The notes below the pieces were generated by a model. That model had not been told where the DNA came from. It was given only the letters and a program-made list of their open reading frames with translations, and searched no databases. A stretch of 64,000 nucleotides of DNA from Cycas panzhihuaensis (lineage: Eukaryota; Cycadophyta), in contig CM041465.1 of assembly GCA_023213395.1 (NCBI GenBank), forward strand, positions 91,085,741 to 91,149,740, given 5' to 3'. Below are positions 34,271 to 44,812 of the stretch, in pieces; the first letter of the stretch is position 1; each line of letters opens with the position of its first letter. A program made the position numbers and the translations under genes.

Positions 34271-35172
34271 AGATCACTTTGAAAATCAAACAAAAATGCC
34301 CTATGGGTTACTAATTTTTTAACTCCCTTGCATAAAAATAAAATAAAAAATGCTTATTTTTCTTTTAAAAAGAGGGGGCCCTTTTCCCTTCTTTTTAGGT
34401 AAATCTTTTTTTTTCCATTCATTAGGTTTATCGAGATAAATCTTATCCTTTTATAGTCCTTATTCTTTGATAAAATTCCTCTGAAATAGAAAATGATAAG
34501 CCTTTTATCTGTTAGGATTAATTATTGACCTTGATGCGTTTGTCTTCCATGGAGCATTTTAGAGACCTGAATATGATATCTTTCATTCGTTTGGATACCC
34601 ATCTTAATTCTTATCTTGGTCTCCAAAAATCTATGAGCCCCTTTTACCTATTGAAGAGCCTAAACTATGACATGGTAAGCTTTGAATCTCTTTATCCCAT
34701 TGAAGAGATTGAATTATGATGAAAGGATATGAAATGTTACCTACTAACAAGCTAAAACTATGGTAGTCTAAGACTCTAAAAAGTAACCTTTTAATGAGCC
34801 CAAAAACTATGACAGTCTATTCTTTATGTCCTAGTAAAAGGACCTTTCCTCTAAAACTTTGGTTAACAAGAGATAAACTATAAGCATCTAGATTTTTAAG
34901 TCTCATCTAGTTTATGAGCATTTAACGTCATTCTTTTTGTTGGATGAGTGTAAGCCTAATCTATTTGGGTAGATAGTTACATAGTACCTATTTAGCTTGT
35001 CATTTTAGAGATAATAAGGTTTGTTTAGTCTAATTTTAGTAGCTCTTGTAGACTAGTTTTCCATCATGTACACACCTCATCCTAATGTTTAACCTTTTGA
35101 TAGAAAAAACCTTCATTATGATCATTGTCATCTTTCACCATTTTACTTCCTTTCTAAAGTAAGAGCTTAGGT
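34271..35172 (+). other. 3' untranslated internal region of the Tat-like element
   Basis: No ORF I can support beyond a 64-aa open stretch (34525-34719) of unknown meaning. From about 34660 to 34890 a degenerate motif, CTAAAACTATGR..GTCTA, recurs at roughly 60-80 bp spacing. A similar AAACTATGG motif occurs near 21373 and 21410 downstream of integrase. Confidence 0.4.
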
Positions 35173-35186
35173 GTTAAGGGGACAAA
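35173..35186 (+). other. Polypurine tract of the Tat-like element
   Basis: GTTAAGGGGACAAA lies directly before the 3' LTR start TGTTTCACT. Confidence 0.8.
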
Positions 35187-37504
35187 TGTTTCACTAAAAC
35201 TTGGCCCTTAATTAATCTTTATCATCTGTAATAAGTTCCTTGTGTTATGTTTGTTTGATATGATTGATCAAGGCTTGTTTGATGATGTACTAGGCCATGT
35301 TTTAATGAAATGTGATGATGATTTTTGTTAGATAATGCATGTTGGATAATGGTGATGTAATATATATTCTCTCACCTACCAATGAGTGATGACTATGGCA
35401 ATAAAGTCTCTTTTACGATCATTCCAACTTATTTTTCCTTTAAAACATTCTTTTGCTTTATTCTCTTATCTTGATTTCATCTTTTGATTTTTTTTTTCCA
35501 TTATTTTTGGGCTTAAGCTTGTAGTTTTCATATTTTTTAGGTTATTTTTCCATAGATTAAGTCTTTTCTAGTTTAAATTTTTAATAAAAGTCTTATTTTT
35601 TACTTTTCAATGGATCATTTTTACCTCCTAACTTGTCACATTTTTGGTGTTGCAAAAAAGTAACCTATCACATTTTATTAATAAAATCACATTTTTTGTT
35701 GTTCATAAAACATAACTAGTTGTGTTTTTTATTGTCATACATGTAAATTTTTAAATCTATGCACCAATTTTACATGCTATCATCTAGATTCAATGGAAAC
35801 CTACCACATTCATGCCCAGGACCCTCTTAGATGATAAAGTGTTCATTTATTTGACTAGTAATGGACTTGATGTGAAGATTTTTTAGTGTGATTTCTAAGA
35901 ATTTGAGAGATTTTTAACTTGCTATCTTGGAGAACTATTTTTTGGAGAAAAAGTGAAGTCAAGGGAAGAGATTTAAGGTCTTGCTTACTATTCTTCTATT
36001 TTATGAATCTTAATTTTTGCTACTTCTCAAGGTATTTGGTTTCTTGTGAGTTCTTTAGATTTAGACTTCATATCCTTAGTAAGATCTTTCCTATTTTAGT
36101 TTCTCTTGATCTTCTGCAATTATTTTAATGGCTTCTTGTGACTAGACTTATTCCTCCTCCTATTATTGATATCTGAGATACCTTTGTTTATCTTTTTCCT
36201 TGAGAATCTTAGCTATCAGCCCTTTATAGGAAGAAAACAAATATACTATTGTAAAGAATGGTCATCTCTTCACCATAAACATAACCACTCTCTCCCATTA
36301 TTTTTAGCTGTCTAAGTTCCTCAAGAGATTTGGTTTCAACTTTCTTTTATCTTTGGATTTTGTTGGACTTCTTCTTCCCAATTATCTTCCATTTACTTGT
36401 CATTTAAGGGGAAAACTTAGGAAATATTAATTATTTTAAAGGGGAGATAACCATTCTTAAGTAGGAAATCATCAATAGACTAATATTTTTAGAAGATTAC
36501 TAGTAGTGTATAGCTTGACTTTACTTCTTCTATTTTCTTTTCATTTTATAAAATGTTTAGTATATGAATGATATATATTTTTCTACAACTGCTTTACATG
36601 AGGTTTAAGGATCTCATGGTGTCTAAAAAACTCCATGAGTGATAAAACCTCCTTGTGATACTAGTCTATTATATGGTTTGTGAAAATTTTAATTGTGGCT
36701 GGTTGCTTGTGACTTTTATGAGCTGTATATAATTCATAGTGGCTAAAATATATTTTTTGAAATCTCTCATTTCTTTTGAAACCATTCTTTAAATAAGAAA
36801 ATAACATGTGAATGAAATGAAAGACTTTGTATAGACATCGCATGTTATATGATCTTCCATAAAATTGCATATAGAGTTATATATTATGTTAGTTACATCT
36901 CATGCTAGTTATTTTTATTAAAAATTAGTGTGTTTTACATTTAGAGGAAATAGCTTCTCTTTTATTCTTGGTGTCTTTTATTTCACTAAAAAAAAAAGTT
37001 GCATGCCTAGTTAGTTCTTTTACTTGATATTGAAAAGAGAGTAGATAGATCTTGTTTTCTCTTATTCTTCTTTGAGTTTTTCATTCATAGGAGTTTCAAA
37101 AGTAAGAAAATCAAGACAAAACAAAAAGAAAAAAAAAAAAAGGAATTTTTTTATTACTTATCCCTTTTTCCTTATCTTAGTAGAACCCAAAAGTTTGAAA
37201 CAATAAATATAAAGGAGTCTCTAGAAAGGACTCAAGATATATTATCAGCATACTCTGAACTTAGAACTCCTCCATCTGCTTATGTAGGTTAGTGGATTCT
37301 AGTATTTGTTTTACATCCTAGCTTTTCATTGTTATACTCATACCCAAATTAAATGGCACAAATAAGTGAAGACTCCTTATTATGAGTTGGAAAAGGTAGA
37401 CTTTCAATTCCCATAAGCTTCTTATCTCTTGACTTAGACTTGAAACTGAGGAAACATAACTCTAGCTAAGAGATACTTGGTCTAGGCCCAATCAAAACAT
37501 GCCA
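35187..37504 (+). repeat. 3' LTR of the Tat-like element
   Basis: It is 2318 bp, TGTTTCAC...ATGCCA. It aligns over its whole length with the two outer blocks of the 5' LTR (7764-8770 and 10300-11603). Substitutions and small indels are frequent, which indicates an old insertion. No coding sequence is recognised. Confidence 0.9.
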
Positions 37505-37715
37505 CGAAGTACTACTACCTTAAAGGTTAAAAATATATTACCAAATCAATGCTAAGATGTTTGTGAATGAAGCTCTTAGGTCCTTTATATAGTTAGGTCT
37601 TGCCTCTATATAGAGGTTAGCCAAGATAGGGTGAAATACTGGCTTGAATATCACTTGTAAGTTAGTTAAAATAATGCTTCTAAGTATGTCAAGATTGAGT
37701 AATTTCGTTTACTAC
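37505..37715 (-). repeat. Chromovirus LTR, U3 part shared by bodies #2 and #3
   Basis: It lies between the Tat-like element and copia#2. On the minus strand it contains a TATA box (TATATAAAGGA at 37582-37592) followed by what would be the transcription start. It continues after the Tat insertion into 7763-7624, which ends at the chromovirus #2 PBS. Its other side (37699-37719) carries GTAATTTCGTTTACTACAT, almost identical to 2995-3014 downstream of the chromovirus #2 chromodomain. The sequence then joins chromovirus #3 at 52536. So this is one LTR between two internal regions. Confidence 0.65.
37582..37592 (-). promoter_or_regulatory. Putative TATA box of the chromovirus LTR
   Basis: TATATAAAGGA on the minus strand, in the U3-like half of the LTR and oriented toward gag of chromovirus #2. 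It is now separated from gag by the Tat-like insertion. Confidence 0.55.
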
Positions 37716-37733
37716 ATGCTTTATCCTTAAAGC

Positions 37734-38107
37734 TGATAAAAATGTCAGGATCTAAATACATGTGCACTGATCAAGTATATCAAGTAGTATAACTAAAATA
37801 ATTAACAAAGTATGCAAATAAACATAAATAGACCATCAAGGTTACTAGTAAATTTGTCACACCATCTATGAGGCAGACCTTTCATATTCAAATTAAATCA
37901 ACATGATATACAAAGGTTTAGGGCACTATTTATAGCTATCTGCTAACATTAATATATAATTTAATAGGTTGACTTAAAGGCACAAGAGGTGGACCCAACC
38001 TCACTATTAAATATGATTTAATTACATCAAGGGTCCATTAATGTATGATATAAATATTAAATTACATAGATGTGAATAAATAAAGGAGGTATTAGGTAGT
38101 TTTAACA
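37734..38107 (-). repeat. 3' LTR of copia#2
   Basis: It is 374 bp, TGTTAAAACTACCTAATACC... on the minus strand, ending TTTTTATCA. It matches 52150-52530. Confidence 0.92.
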
Positions 38108-38118
38108 CCCTCCCTTAA
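38108..38118 (-). other. Polypurine tract of copia#2
   Basis: TTAAGGGAGGG on the minus strand, directly before the 3' LTR. Confidence 0.85.
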
Positions 38119-38140
38119 TAGCAACTTCATTTCTTTGGAT

Positions 38141-38437
38141 GTCAAGGTTATATATAAATCATTCAAACTTCAATTTACTAGGAACTTCGGTGAAGATGTC
38201 AGTAACCCGGTCTTCAGTAGGATGGTAGACGAGATCAACTTCTCCATTCTGGACATGCTCATAGATGAAGTGGTGATAGACCTCAATGTGCTTGGTTCTA
38301 GAATGGAATACATGATTCTTTGTCATCTTCAACATGCTTTAATTATCATAGTATAAGATGGTAGGTGCATATTGTTGAAGTCTAAGCTTGACAAGAATCC
38401 TTCTAAGGTAAATCAACTTAGTTATAACATGGACTAC
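38141..38437 (-). pseudogene. RNase H C-terminus of copia#2 (beyond element C)
   Basis: The minus strand reads VHVITKLIYLRRILVKLRLQ, then KNHVFHSRTKHIEVYHHFIY and VDLVYHPTEDRVTDIFTEVP, the conserved end of copia RNase H, parallel to copia#1 25541-25341. It continues from 45300. Element C is inserted between KVKY (45310) and VVHV, with the TSD duplicating ACTAC. Confidence 0.9.
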
Positions 38438-38916
38438 TGTAGGAAAAATATTGGAGCTAAACTAAGCTCTGATACCAAATGTAGGAAAAAATATTCAAAG
38501 AGAATAGGGAAGAATATATATCATATAATTAATAGATCAAAATATCAATATTCTAATATAAATCTTCAATACAATGTTGCACAATAGTAGCATAAACATG
38601 AGAGCTTGAATCTTCAATCCATTATTAAAAGTGAGCAATAAAAATTTCCCAAATGAGGGTGGTGTCTAAAGACACCAGGGTTACACACCTGTCAATATTT
38701 ATAATTTTGGGGGAGGAGGGAAACTCCTCAACCCCTGAAATTTAAATTAACAATAAAATAATGCTAACTTAACTTAAATGAAACTAATTCAAATTAACTT
38801 TAATATACCTTAACTTACCTATACATGTTGAGCACCCACATGTGTAAAATGAGGTTGATAAGGCGTATAATCCTAGTTAAAAGGTGGGAGTGGAGTGATA
38901 GCAATTAACTCCAATA
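38438..38916 (-). repeat. 3' LTR of copy C (extended form)
   Basis: On the minus strand it starts TATTGGAGTTAATTGC. The family-standard LTR end would be at 38480, but homology with the other LTR continues 42 bp further through a PBS-like TTTGGTATCAGAGC to 38438, where the TSD begins. The palindrome GTGTCTTTAGACAC is present near 38670. Confidence 0.9.
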
Positions 38917-38927
38917 TTCTCCCCTTT
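38917..38927 (-). other. Polypurine tract of copy C
   Basis: The minus strand AAAGGGGAGAA abuts the 3' LTR, the same position and sequence type as in copies A and B. Confidence 0.85.
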
Positions 38928-38944
38928 AATGGTATCACGAACAC

Positions 38945-39673
38945 TTATATCTTCTCCTTAAACTTATGGAACTTGTATTTGAAAAAAACTTTAAAATTTT
39001 GATCTTGATCTTTATCAACTCTTCTCATCCTTATAGCCACATATGTCTCTTTATCATGGAATGATGTAAAAAAACTGTAAGTAGATAAAACTTGATTTAA
39101 ATGTAGATGAATAACTGTAATTTTGACTTTATCAAGTGGAACATTAAGAAGGCTTTGAACTTGAACTTTATCTTTTGTAGTCTTTATGCCGTAAACAACT
39201 ATCATATCATAAGATTCATTCTTCGTCATATCATATGATTCATTCTCCATCATGTCATAAGATTCATTCTGCCCCTTAAATAGAGGATCGAGTACTTGTA
39301 TAGTAAGTTGGTCATGCATTTGATCTGAATCTTCATGGGTGTTGTCATTATGATTCACCTGTTCTGTCACCTGTCTCACATGCTCATCAAAAATATCATC
39401 AAATACATGGAGGGTATCTCCCCTATAAGTAGAAATCAAGATATCCCAAATTGATTTAGAAGTTGTTAATTCAGAAACCTTTGAAAAAATATCATAATTT
39501 ATAGTGCAAAATAATAAACCTAAAACTTCATTGTCCTTTAAAAAATTTTCTTTAATACTGAGATTGCATTCATATTGTAAATATTTTAGAAGGTCATGTG
39601 CAATAAAATAATCTTGCATAGTTCTATACCATAGTAAAAAGTTTTGCCCATTAAGTATAGGAAATTGTGCCAT
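38945..39673 (-). CDS. Intact gag-like protein of GAG-only element C (242 aa)
   Basis: This is the only open full-length gag of the A/B/C family. Residues 1-30 (AQFPILNGQNFLLWYRTMQD) are the DUF4219-type head of copia gag. Residues 50-90 (EVLGLLFCTI, TSKSIWDILISTYRGDTL) are the UBN2-type core. Residues about 130-160 hold a repeated NESYDM unit (three copies). Residues 165-242 form a C-terminal block (KVQVQSLLNVPLDKVKI, FHDKETYVAIRMRRVDKD, KYKFHKFKEKI) conserved in copies A and B but not recognised elsewhere. No CCHC knuckle. The start ATG at 39673 aligns with the starts of A and B. It probably packages element RNA, by family inference. Confidence 0.75.
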   Translation of the reverse strand: MAQFPILNGQNFLLWYRTMQDYFIAHDLLKYLQYECNLSIKENFLKDNEVLGLLFCTINYDIFSKVSELTTSKSIWDILISTYRGDTLHVFDDIFDEHVRQVTEQVNHNDNTHEDSDQMHDQLTIQVLDPLFKGQNESYDMMENESYDMTKNESYDMIVVYGIKTTKDKVQVQSLLNVPLDKVKITVIHLHLNQVLSTYSFFTSFHDKETYVAIRMRRVDKDQDQNFKVFFKYKFHKFKEKI

Positions 39674-41219
39674 TTTATCAAAGAAACTTTAGTACATAAA
39701 AGTATGCTTTTAGAAAATCAAATAAAGTCAATAAGTGACTAAACTTGTGTGATGTCAAATATACTCTTCAAAAGAAATGTGATACCTTTTAAAAATAAAT
39801 GAACTAAATGCAATAAGGAAATAATAAATATAGAAGCAACTTTGAAATCATATACCAATATTCTTTTAACGATACAAATCTGAAATAAGACCTTAACCTT
39901 TAGATTTTCTTCAAATGAATAAATGTAAATTCTCAATGCAATAAATCCTTAGCCTTGATGATAATATATAATGCTAAAAAAATTGAAATATATATATATA
40001 TTTTACTTTGAAAGACAAGGAGTATGAAGAAACTTAAAAAAAAAAGGGTTAGGGAATAAGCTCAAGTTTGGTTTCTTCAAAAGTATACTAAATGATATCA
40101 GAATAAAATGAAACTTCACAAGTATGAAGATTAATAAAATATGAATCCAATGGAATTGACCGTTTTAAAAATGGGTTCCTATAAGTCAAGTGTGAATGAT
40201 TCAAAGATATAGACCTCCTTTTAAGGCCCAACAGGAGCAGGGAGCTCAGAAAACCATAAAATTGATAATAAAACTTTATAAAATGCTGAAAAATGATTAA
40301 ATATTATTTAGAAGATTGCTCAATATACTTTCAGCTAAAATTTTTTGAGAAATATATATAAAAATATGTAAAACTGGCAGGTTATAAGTAATTAAGTACC
40401 TCTACTTTGAGTGATTTAAAAATTAGTAAAAATATGTTAAAACATTATGTCAGTTTGAAGGGGAATGAGTCATCTTCCCAACAAAACTAATGGAACTAAA
40501 TTTGGATGTCAAATAAAAAAGTTATAGTGAAAATGACAACTAGTACCTTTATGTAAAAAATGTTTAAAAAGTGTTGAAAACCACTATTATGCCACTTTCG
40601 ACGATTAAAATAGTGGTCAAAATGAATTATAAAAAATAAAATAAAATGTGAGTAATGAAGTTTGTTGAATGTAAATCACTATGGAATAAATCTGGGTAGA
40701 AAATAGTTTTACGGTAATAAAATATGATCAGTTTAAAAAGTGATTTTGTAAAAAGTTTAAAAAAGGCTAAAAAAATGGCTGATTGACTTTAAATCGACTA
40801 AAACGAGGTCAAATAAGCATCAAATTGGTCATATGACTAGTTAAAATTAATCTATGAAAAATTTCTAACCTAATGAAATTAGTTTAGTCAGACACCGATA
40901 AGCGAGTGAGGAGTTATGGCAAAAATTTGCCAGTAACCCTGTAAAAAAAAAAAATTAAAAAAATAAAAGAAAAAAAGTTTATAGAAAGTTATTAGCCCTC
41001 TTTTGATGATAACTTAGGGTCATATGCAAGTAGTATAAGACCAAGGCCTGAAACGCATGGGGCTTAAGTCTTTTAAACACGGATATCAAACTATTATACA
41101 ATATAAATTATTTTTTAAAACTTTAAAAAATAAAAAATATAAAAAATAAGAAAACTTTAAAATTTTGAAGTTGGTGCCATTTGCGATTGTAGCCGCCGCT
41201 CAACTGTTCGCTATGATCT
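39674..41219 (-). other. Family leader of copy C
   Basis: AT-rich and untranslated. It is homologous (inverted) to copy A 240-1930, copy B 12291-13495 and copia#1 30700-31500. The strip 40200-40520, with CCAACAGGAGCAGGGAG and GAGTCATCTTCCCAACA, is the best shared part. An ORF at 39739-39936 is spurious. Confidence 0.7.
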
Positions 41220-43170
41220 TTGTGCCACTGCGATCTCTGTAATGGTGTCCCAAGTGGGGCGACTTCAGAGAATGGTTGGCTCGAGGTTCCAGTCCTTGTA
41301 TATTATACAACCTTCTGTCATAATGGCTAGCCAGGCTTCATTCAATTCACATTCAATAAGAGGGGATTCTTCCAATAAAATCTCTCATTTACAAAAAATA
41401 ACAACAAGGTTTCCCTTCAAGTACTTGGAGGATTGGGTGACATGATTATCAATGTTTGATTTGCCAACGATGCCGTACGTTTAGTTATTCAACAACCAAG
41501 TAGAAAAGAAATGTAATTAATGACTCAACGTCGGGACCACGTGCTCTAAGTTGTGGTATCGATACAGCTGCACCATAAATTCTCTCTGTTAAGAAGATGA
41601 GTCACTTAACTATTTGAAATGGTCAATTTGTAAGGCTTTGCGACAACGTTCTAGGAATTTGACTGATATTATCATATGCACAGGCTAAAAATAGGACAAT
41701 TACGACTGCGCATAAGTCCCAAATCAGAGAATCTTTAGCTGGAGTATTTCCACATGGAGCTTATATTTGTTAATAAATTAAGAGCTCAAAAATTCTGTTT
41801 GGGAGACATATAAAGTACAACTCGCATTAATAGGAATGGATGTTCAAAGGATGAGAAAAAGGTTGATTTTGCCAAGAAAAGTGTGCGGTTACTAAAGGTA
41901 ATTTTGAAAGAAAAAACCCATATAACTTGTAACGAATCTCTCAGAGACAAAATACGCAGAATGCAGAGACTTGGAAACCATAAATTCAGCCTTCAGAGGT
42001 TAAGGAATAACTTAGTGAACTTCAACAAGAGCTCCTTACAACAAGAACATGATCCACTTATCAGCGGCAAGCTATGATAAGCCTCTGGCAAATTATAACC
42101 AGGATGCAAACTCTTGCCAATATTTAGTACTTTCTTTAGATTTTAGATGATAAATTTGTTTTGGCATTTATAAATATATTCTACTTTTTATTTGAAACTT
42201 CTAGCACATGAATCTTGGTGTTCTCTACTTTGATAAAAGGATAAATGTGTCAGTTTCCAGGACCTTAAATTGATTCTGTAATGAATGATAATATAGTTGT
42301 GAAAATAAAATGTTTAAAAAGTGTTGTAAAATGGCAGCAATTAGCTAAGTTCCACTCTTAGTATTTGAGTAGATAATCAATGTATTGTGGTGCACGCAGG
42401 AGTCATGCATGAGTTCATTGGCTTCTTGATGAACTTTTCACTTTGAAGATAGATAAAATGGCTGTGAAAATATTTGCTGAGGAGCAAGATATTGCTCAGT
42501 TAATGGTTACCAGAATATATCAGAATCCCTTCACGGAGACCTTGTTCAACATTCTAGTTTAATTATTGCAGGCCTTACAGTCTGGAGAAGTGATTTTCCC
42601 AAGACCTGTACGGCTTTCATTAGGAAGGCCCAAGTGCTCTTGGTAGTCTGATGGAAGGCCTAAGTGCTCTTGTTGGTACCCTTCCTATGGTAGACCAAGA
42701 ACTGATTTTCAAAATTTGGATTAGTGCTTGCCTCAAATGTAGGAAACCATGGCTTGAGTTGAGCACAACTTTTGACTTATGGTGTAAGAAACTCCAGGAA
42801 CCATAGAATGAAATTGATCAGGGTGCAAATAGGATAAAATGTTCTTTAAAAACCTGATACCAGATCTTAATGTTGCTACTGGTTTCACTATAGCAAGGTT
42901 GCTAGAATAGTATTAAGCCTTTTTTTTTTCTTTAGTTGTTGTCAAGGTATTGAGACACAAGAAGGCAAACACTATTTTACTAGTAGGATTGAGTGTGGTG
43001 GCAAGATAGTACCATTCCTGTTGATGAGAAAATAAAGCTCATGGAAGAATGGGGAATAAAAGGAGAAAACTAGTGCAATATTATAATAGAACAATCGATC
43101 TAATAGATTGCTTCAGTACTTCCAGCGTCGAGCTTATTTAGTACTACAGAGTATTTTAGAACTTTGCTTT
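41220..43170 (+). other. Non-family insert in the leader of copy C, origin unknown
   Basis: This roughly 2-kb stretch is absent from copies A and B as far as they are visible. It is less AT-rich in places and has plus-strand open pieces (41242-41445 and 41883-42077) and a phrase like ELQQELLTTR near 42020. A direct repeat GAAGGCC(C/T)AAGTGCTCTTG occurs at about 42628 and 42654. It looks like captured host DNA, with exon-like and intron-like parts, together with the HOP piece that follows, but I cannot name a gene. Confidence 0.4.
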
Positions 43171-43345
43171 GTAAGCTATTTTTCAACTATGGCAGCTTGT
43201 TACTCAAAGCTTGGAGCCTTACAAGAAGGGCTAAAAGATGCAAATAAGTGTATTGGGATAGATCCAACATTCACAAAAGGATATTCAAGGAAAGGAATAT
43301 GACAAAGCTTTGCAACAAACTATTAGAATGTATGACAAACTGTCA
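43171..43345 (+). pseudogene. Captured fragment of a HOP/STI1 co-chaperone gene (TPR motif)
   Basis: The plus strand reads STMAACYSKLGALQEGLKDA, NKCIGIDPTFTKGYSRKG and, one base out of frame, KEYDKALQQTI. This is the TPR repeat of the Hsp70-Hsp90 organising protein, whose family signature is AACYTKLGAxxEGLKDAEKC, IxLDPTFxKGYSRKG and KEYDxAL. TPR2 of HOP binds the EEVD tail of Hsp90. Only about one exon's worth remains. It lacks the residues usually between YSRKG and KEYD (deletion plus frameshift near 43290). It lies antisense to element C. A decayed host gene is the alternative, but it is enclosed by C's LTRs and TSDs. Confidence 0.75.
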
Positions 43346-43600
43346 CAATGTATTCTTTCTTCTCCACTAGTAAGGATTCTATATGGATATTATATTTAGT
43401 TTATTTTAGATACAAATTGATCTAGTATTTGTGCTGAAGTATAAAAAAAGTGTGTATACAAAGTAAGCCACAAGACTTGCTTATTCTTAGTTTTTTTTAA
43501 TTTTCTATCTATTTTTGGCAAAGCAAGTTGAGGAAGTCTTGCCTGAAATGTATGCCAGATCTTGTAAAAATATTGATGAAAATAACTCAATAAATAAAGA

Positions 43601-44798
43601 AGTATATATATTTGTATCTAACAAATTTCTACAGTTTATTTTATGAGTTTATCCCAAAAAGAGGAAAAATTTTCAGTTGAAAAAAGAGATCTTTATACAG
43701 TATGTATACCATAAAAGAGATATTTCAAAAAATATATATTTATACAAAAAAGTATGAAAGATGTTAAGTTTTTTTTTTTATTGATTCAATAGAGCACAAA
43801 TGAAATAGAAAAATTTCTAATATTTTGATAGAAATATATCAAGTAAATGAGATGCATGTATTTATATTTGAGATCTTTTCAAATATATGAAGCAGATATA
43901 TTAGAAAAAAGTGTTTAAATCTGGAAATTTTTTTTTGAAGAACCTAGTAAACGTAGTTGTCGCTGAATTGTAGCTGAAAATAGACTTCGAAAGCTTCTAG
44001 TAGACAGATCTTCTTCCTCACAAGTCGAATATAGGTAAATCTATTGTAACAAATGGTTTGGTGGGTAGGATATGCACCAAAAAGCTATAGATCTATCAAA
44101 ACCTTGAAAATATAGTAAAAAAATATAATGAAAAATATAGATATGAAATGAAATACAACAGATCTAAATTAAATGTAGCAGAAAATGTTGAAAAAACTTG
44201 ATAAAATAAGTAGATCTAAAAATTATATGTCAGATCTAAAAGAAAACTTGATAAATATTATAGATCTTGAGATAAATATTATAGATCTGATGTAAGTGTA
44301 GTAGATCTAAAAAATATAAGGCAGATTTTGAAGAAATATAGCTCAAATTTGAAAAAAACTTAAGTAAATATTGCATGCAGTTACAATCCTACATAGAACT
44401 GTAAAAATATATGATAAATAGATAGAAATCTTCTTGAAAAGTGTAAAATTTTTGATAAAAATATATAGGTATGAGAAAATATTTCACAAATATGAAGAAA
44501 AACTTGAATAAATCTTGCATGCAACTGAAAATCCTTCACAAATCTTTGAAAAAATGTAGCTTATGCTTGAATCCTATATAAATCTGCATAAATCTATGAA
44601 AAAATCTGAAATATCTTTATTATTTGTCAAATATAACTTAATAATAAGTAAATCTTGATGAAAAATATATGAAACTTGCTGAAAAGATTTGCAGAAAATA
44701 AATATAACTAGTATTCTCTTTTTTGTAAGTAAATTTACCTTAAATGTCAATAAATCTTATTGCTCTTCAAAGAAACTTCAGCAGGCTAGTAATCATCT
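43601..44798 (-). repeat. AT-rich region with recurrent AGATCT motifs, leader of copy C
   Basis: About 1.2 kb of simple A/T-rich sequence between the captured insert and the PBS. AGATCT occurs at about 43686, 44006, 44091, 44161, 44212, 44234, 44262, 44282 and 44302, usually followed by AAA and spaced 20-70 bp apart in the dense part. It looks like a decayed short tandem array. Confidence 0.55.
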
Positions 44799-44812
44799 GC
44801 TCTGATACCAAA
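44799..44812 (-). other. Primer-binding site of copy C (inner)
   Basis: The minus strand TTTGGTATCAGAGC abuts the extended 5' LTR. A second identical site (44841-44854) lies 42 bp away, inside the LTR. Confidence 0.88.

Larger units (their letters stand above)
7764..37504 (+). mobile_element. Giant Tat/Ogre-like Ty3/gypsy retrotransposon hosting three later insertions
   Basis: The LTRs start TGTTTCAC and end ATGCCA. The 3' LTR is 2318 bp. The 5' LTR spans 3840 bp because element D is inserted in it. Flanking 5-mers are CAAAG (7759-7763) and CGAAG (37505-37509), a TSD with one change. Removing D, B and copia#1 leaves an element of roughly 17 kb with about 12 kb of internal sequence. Long LTRs, a PBS of the GCGAC type, a second archaeal-type RNase H and an antisense coding region before the 3' LTR all point to the Tat/Ogre group, from family knowledge. 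All coding regions are broken, and LTR divergence by eye is clearly larger than that of copia#1. Confidence 0.85.

Noticed and set aside
43171-43345. Functional HOP gene
   Set aside because: Only one TPR motif remains, with a deletion and a frameshift, enclosed in a retrotransposon.
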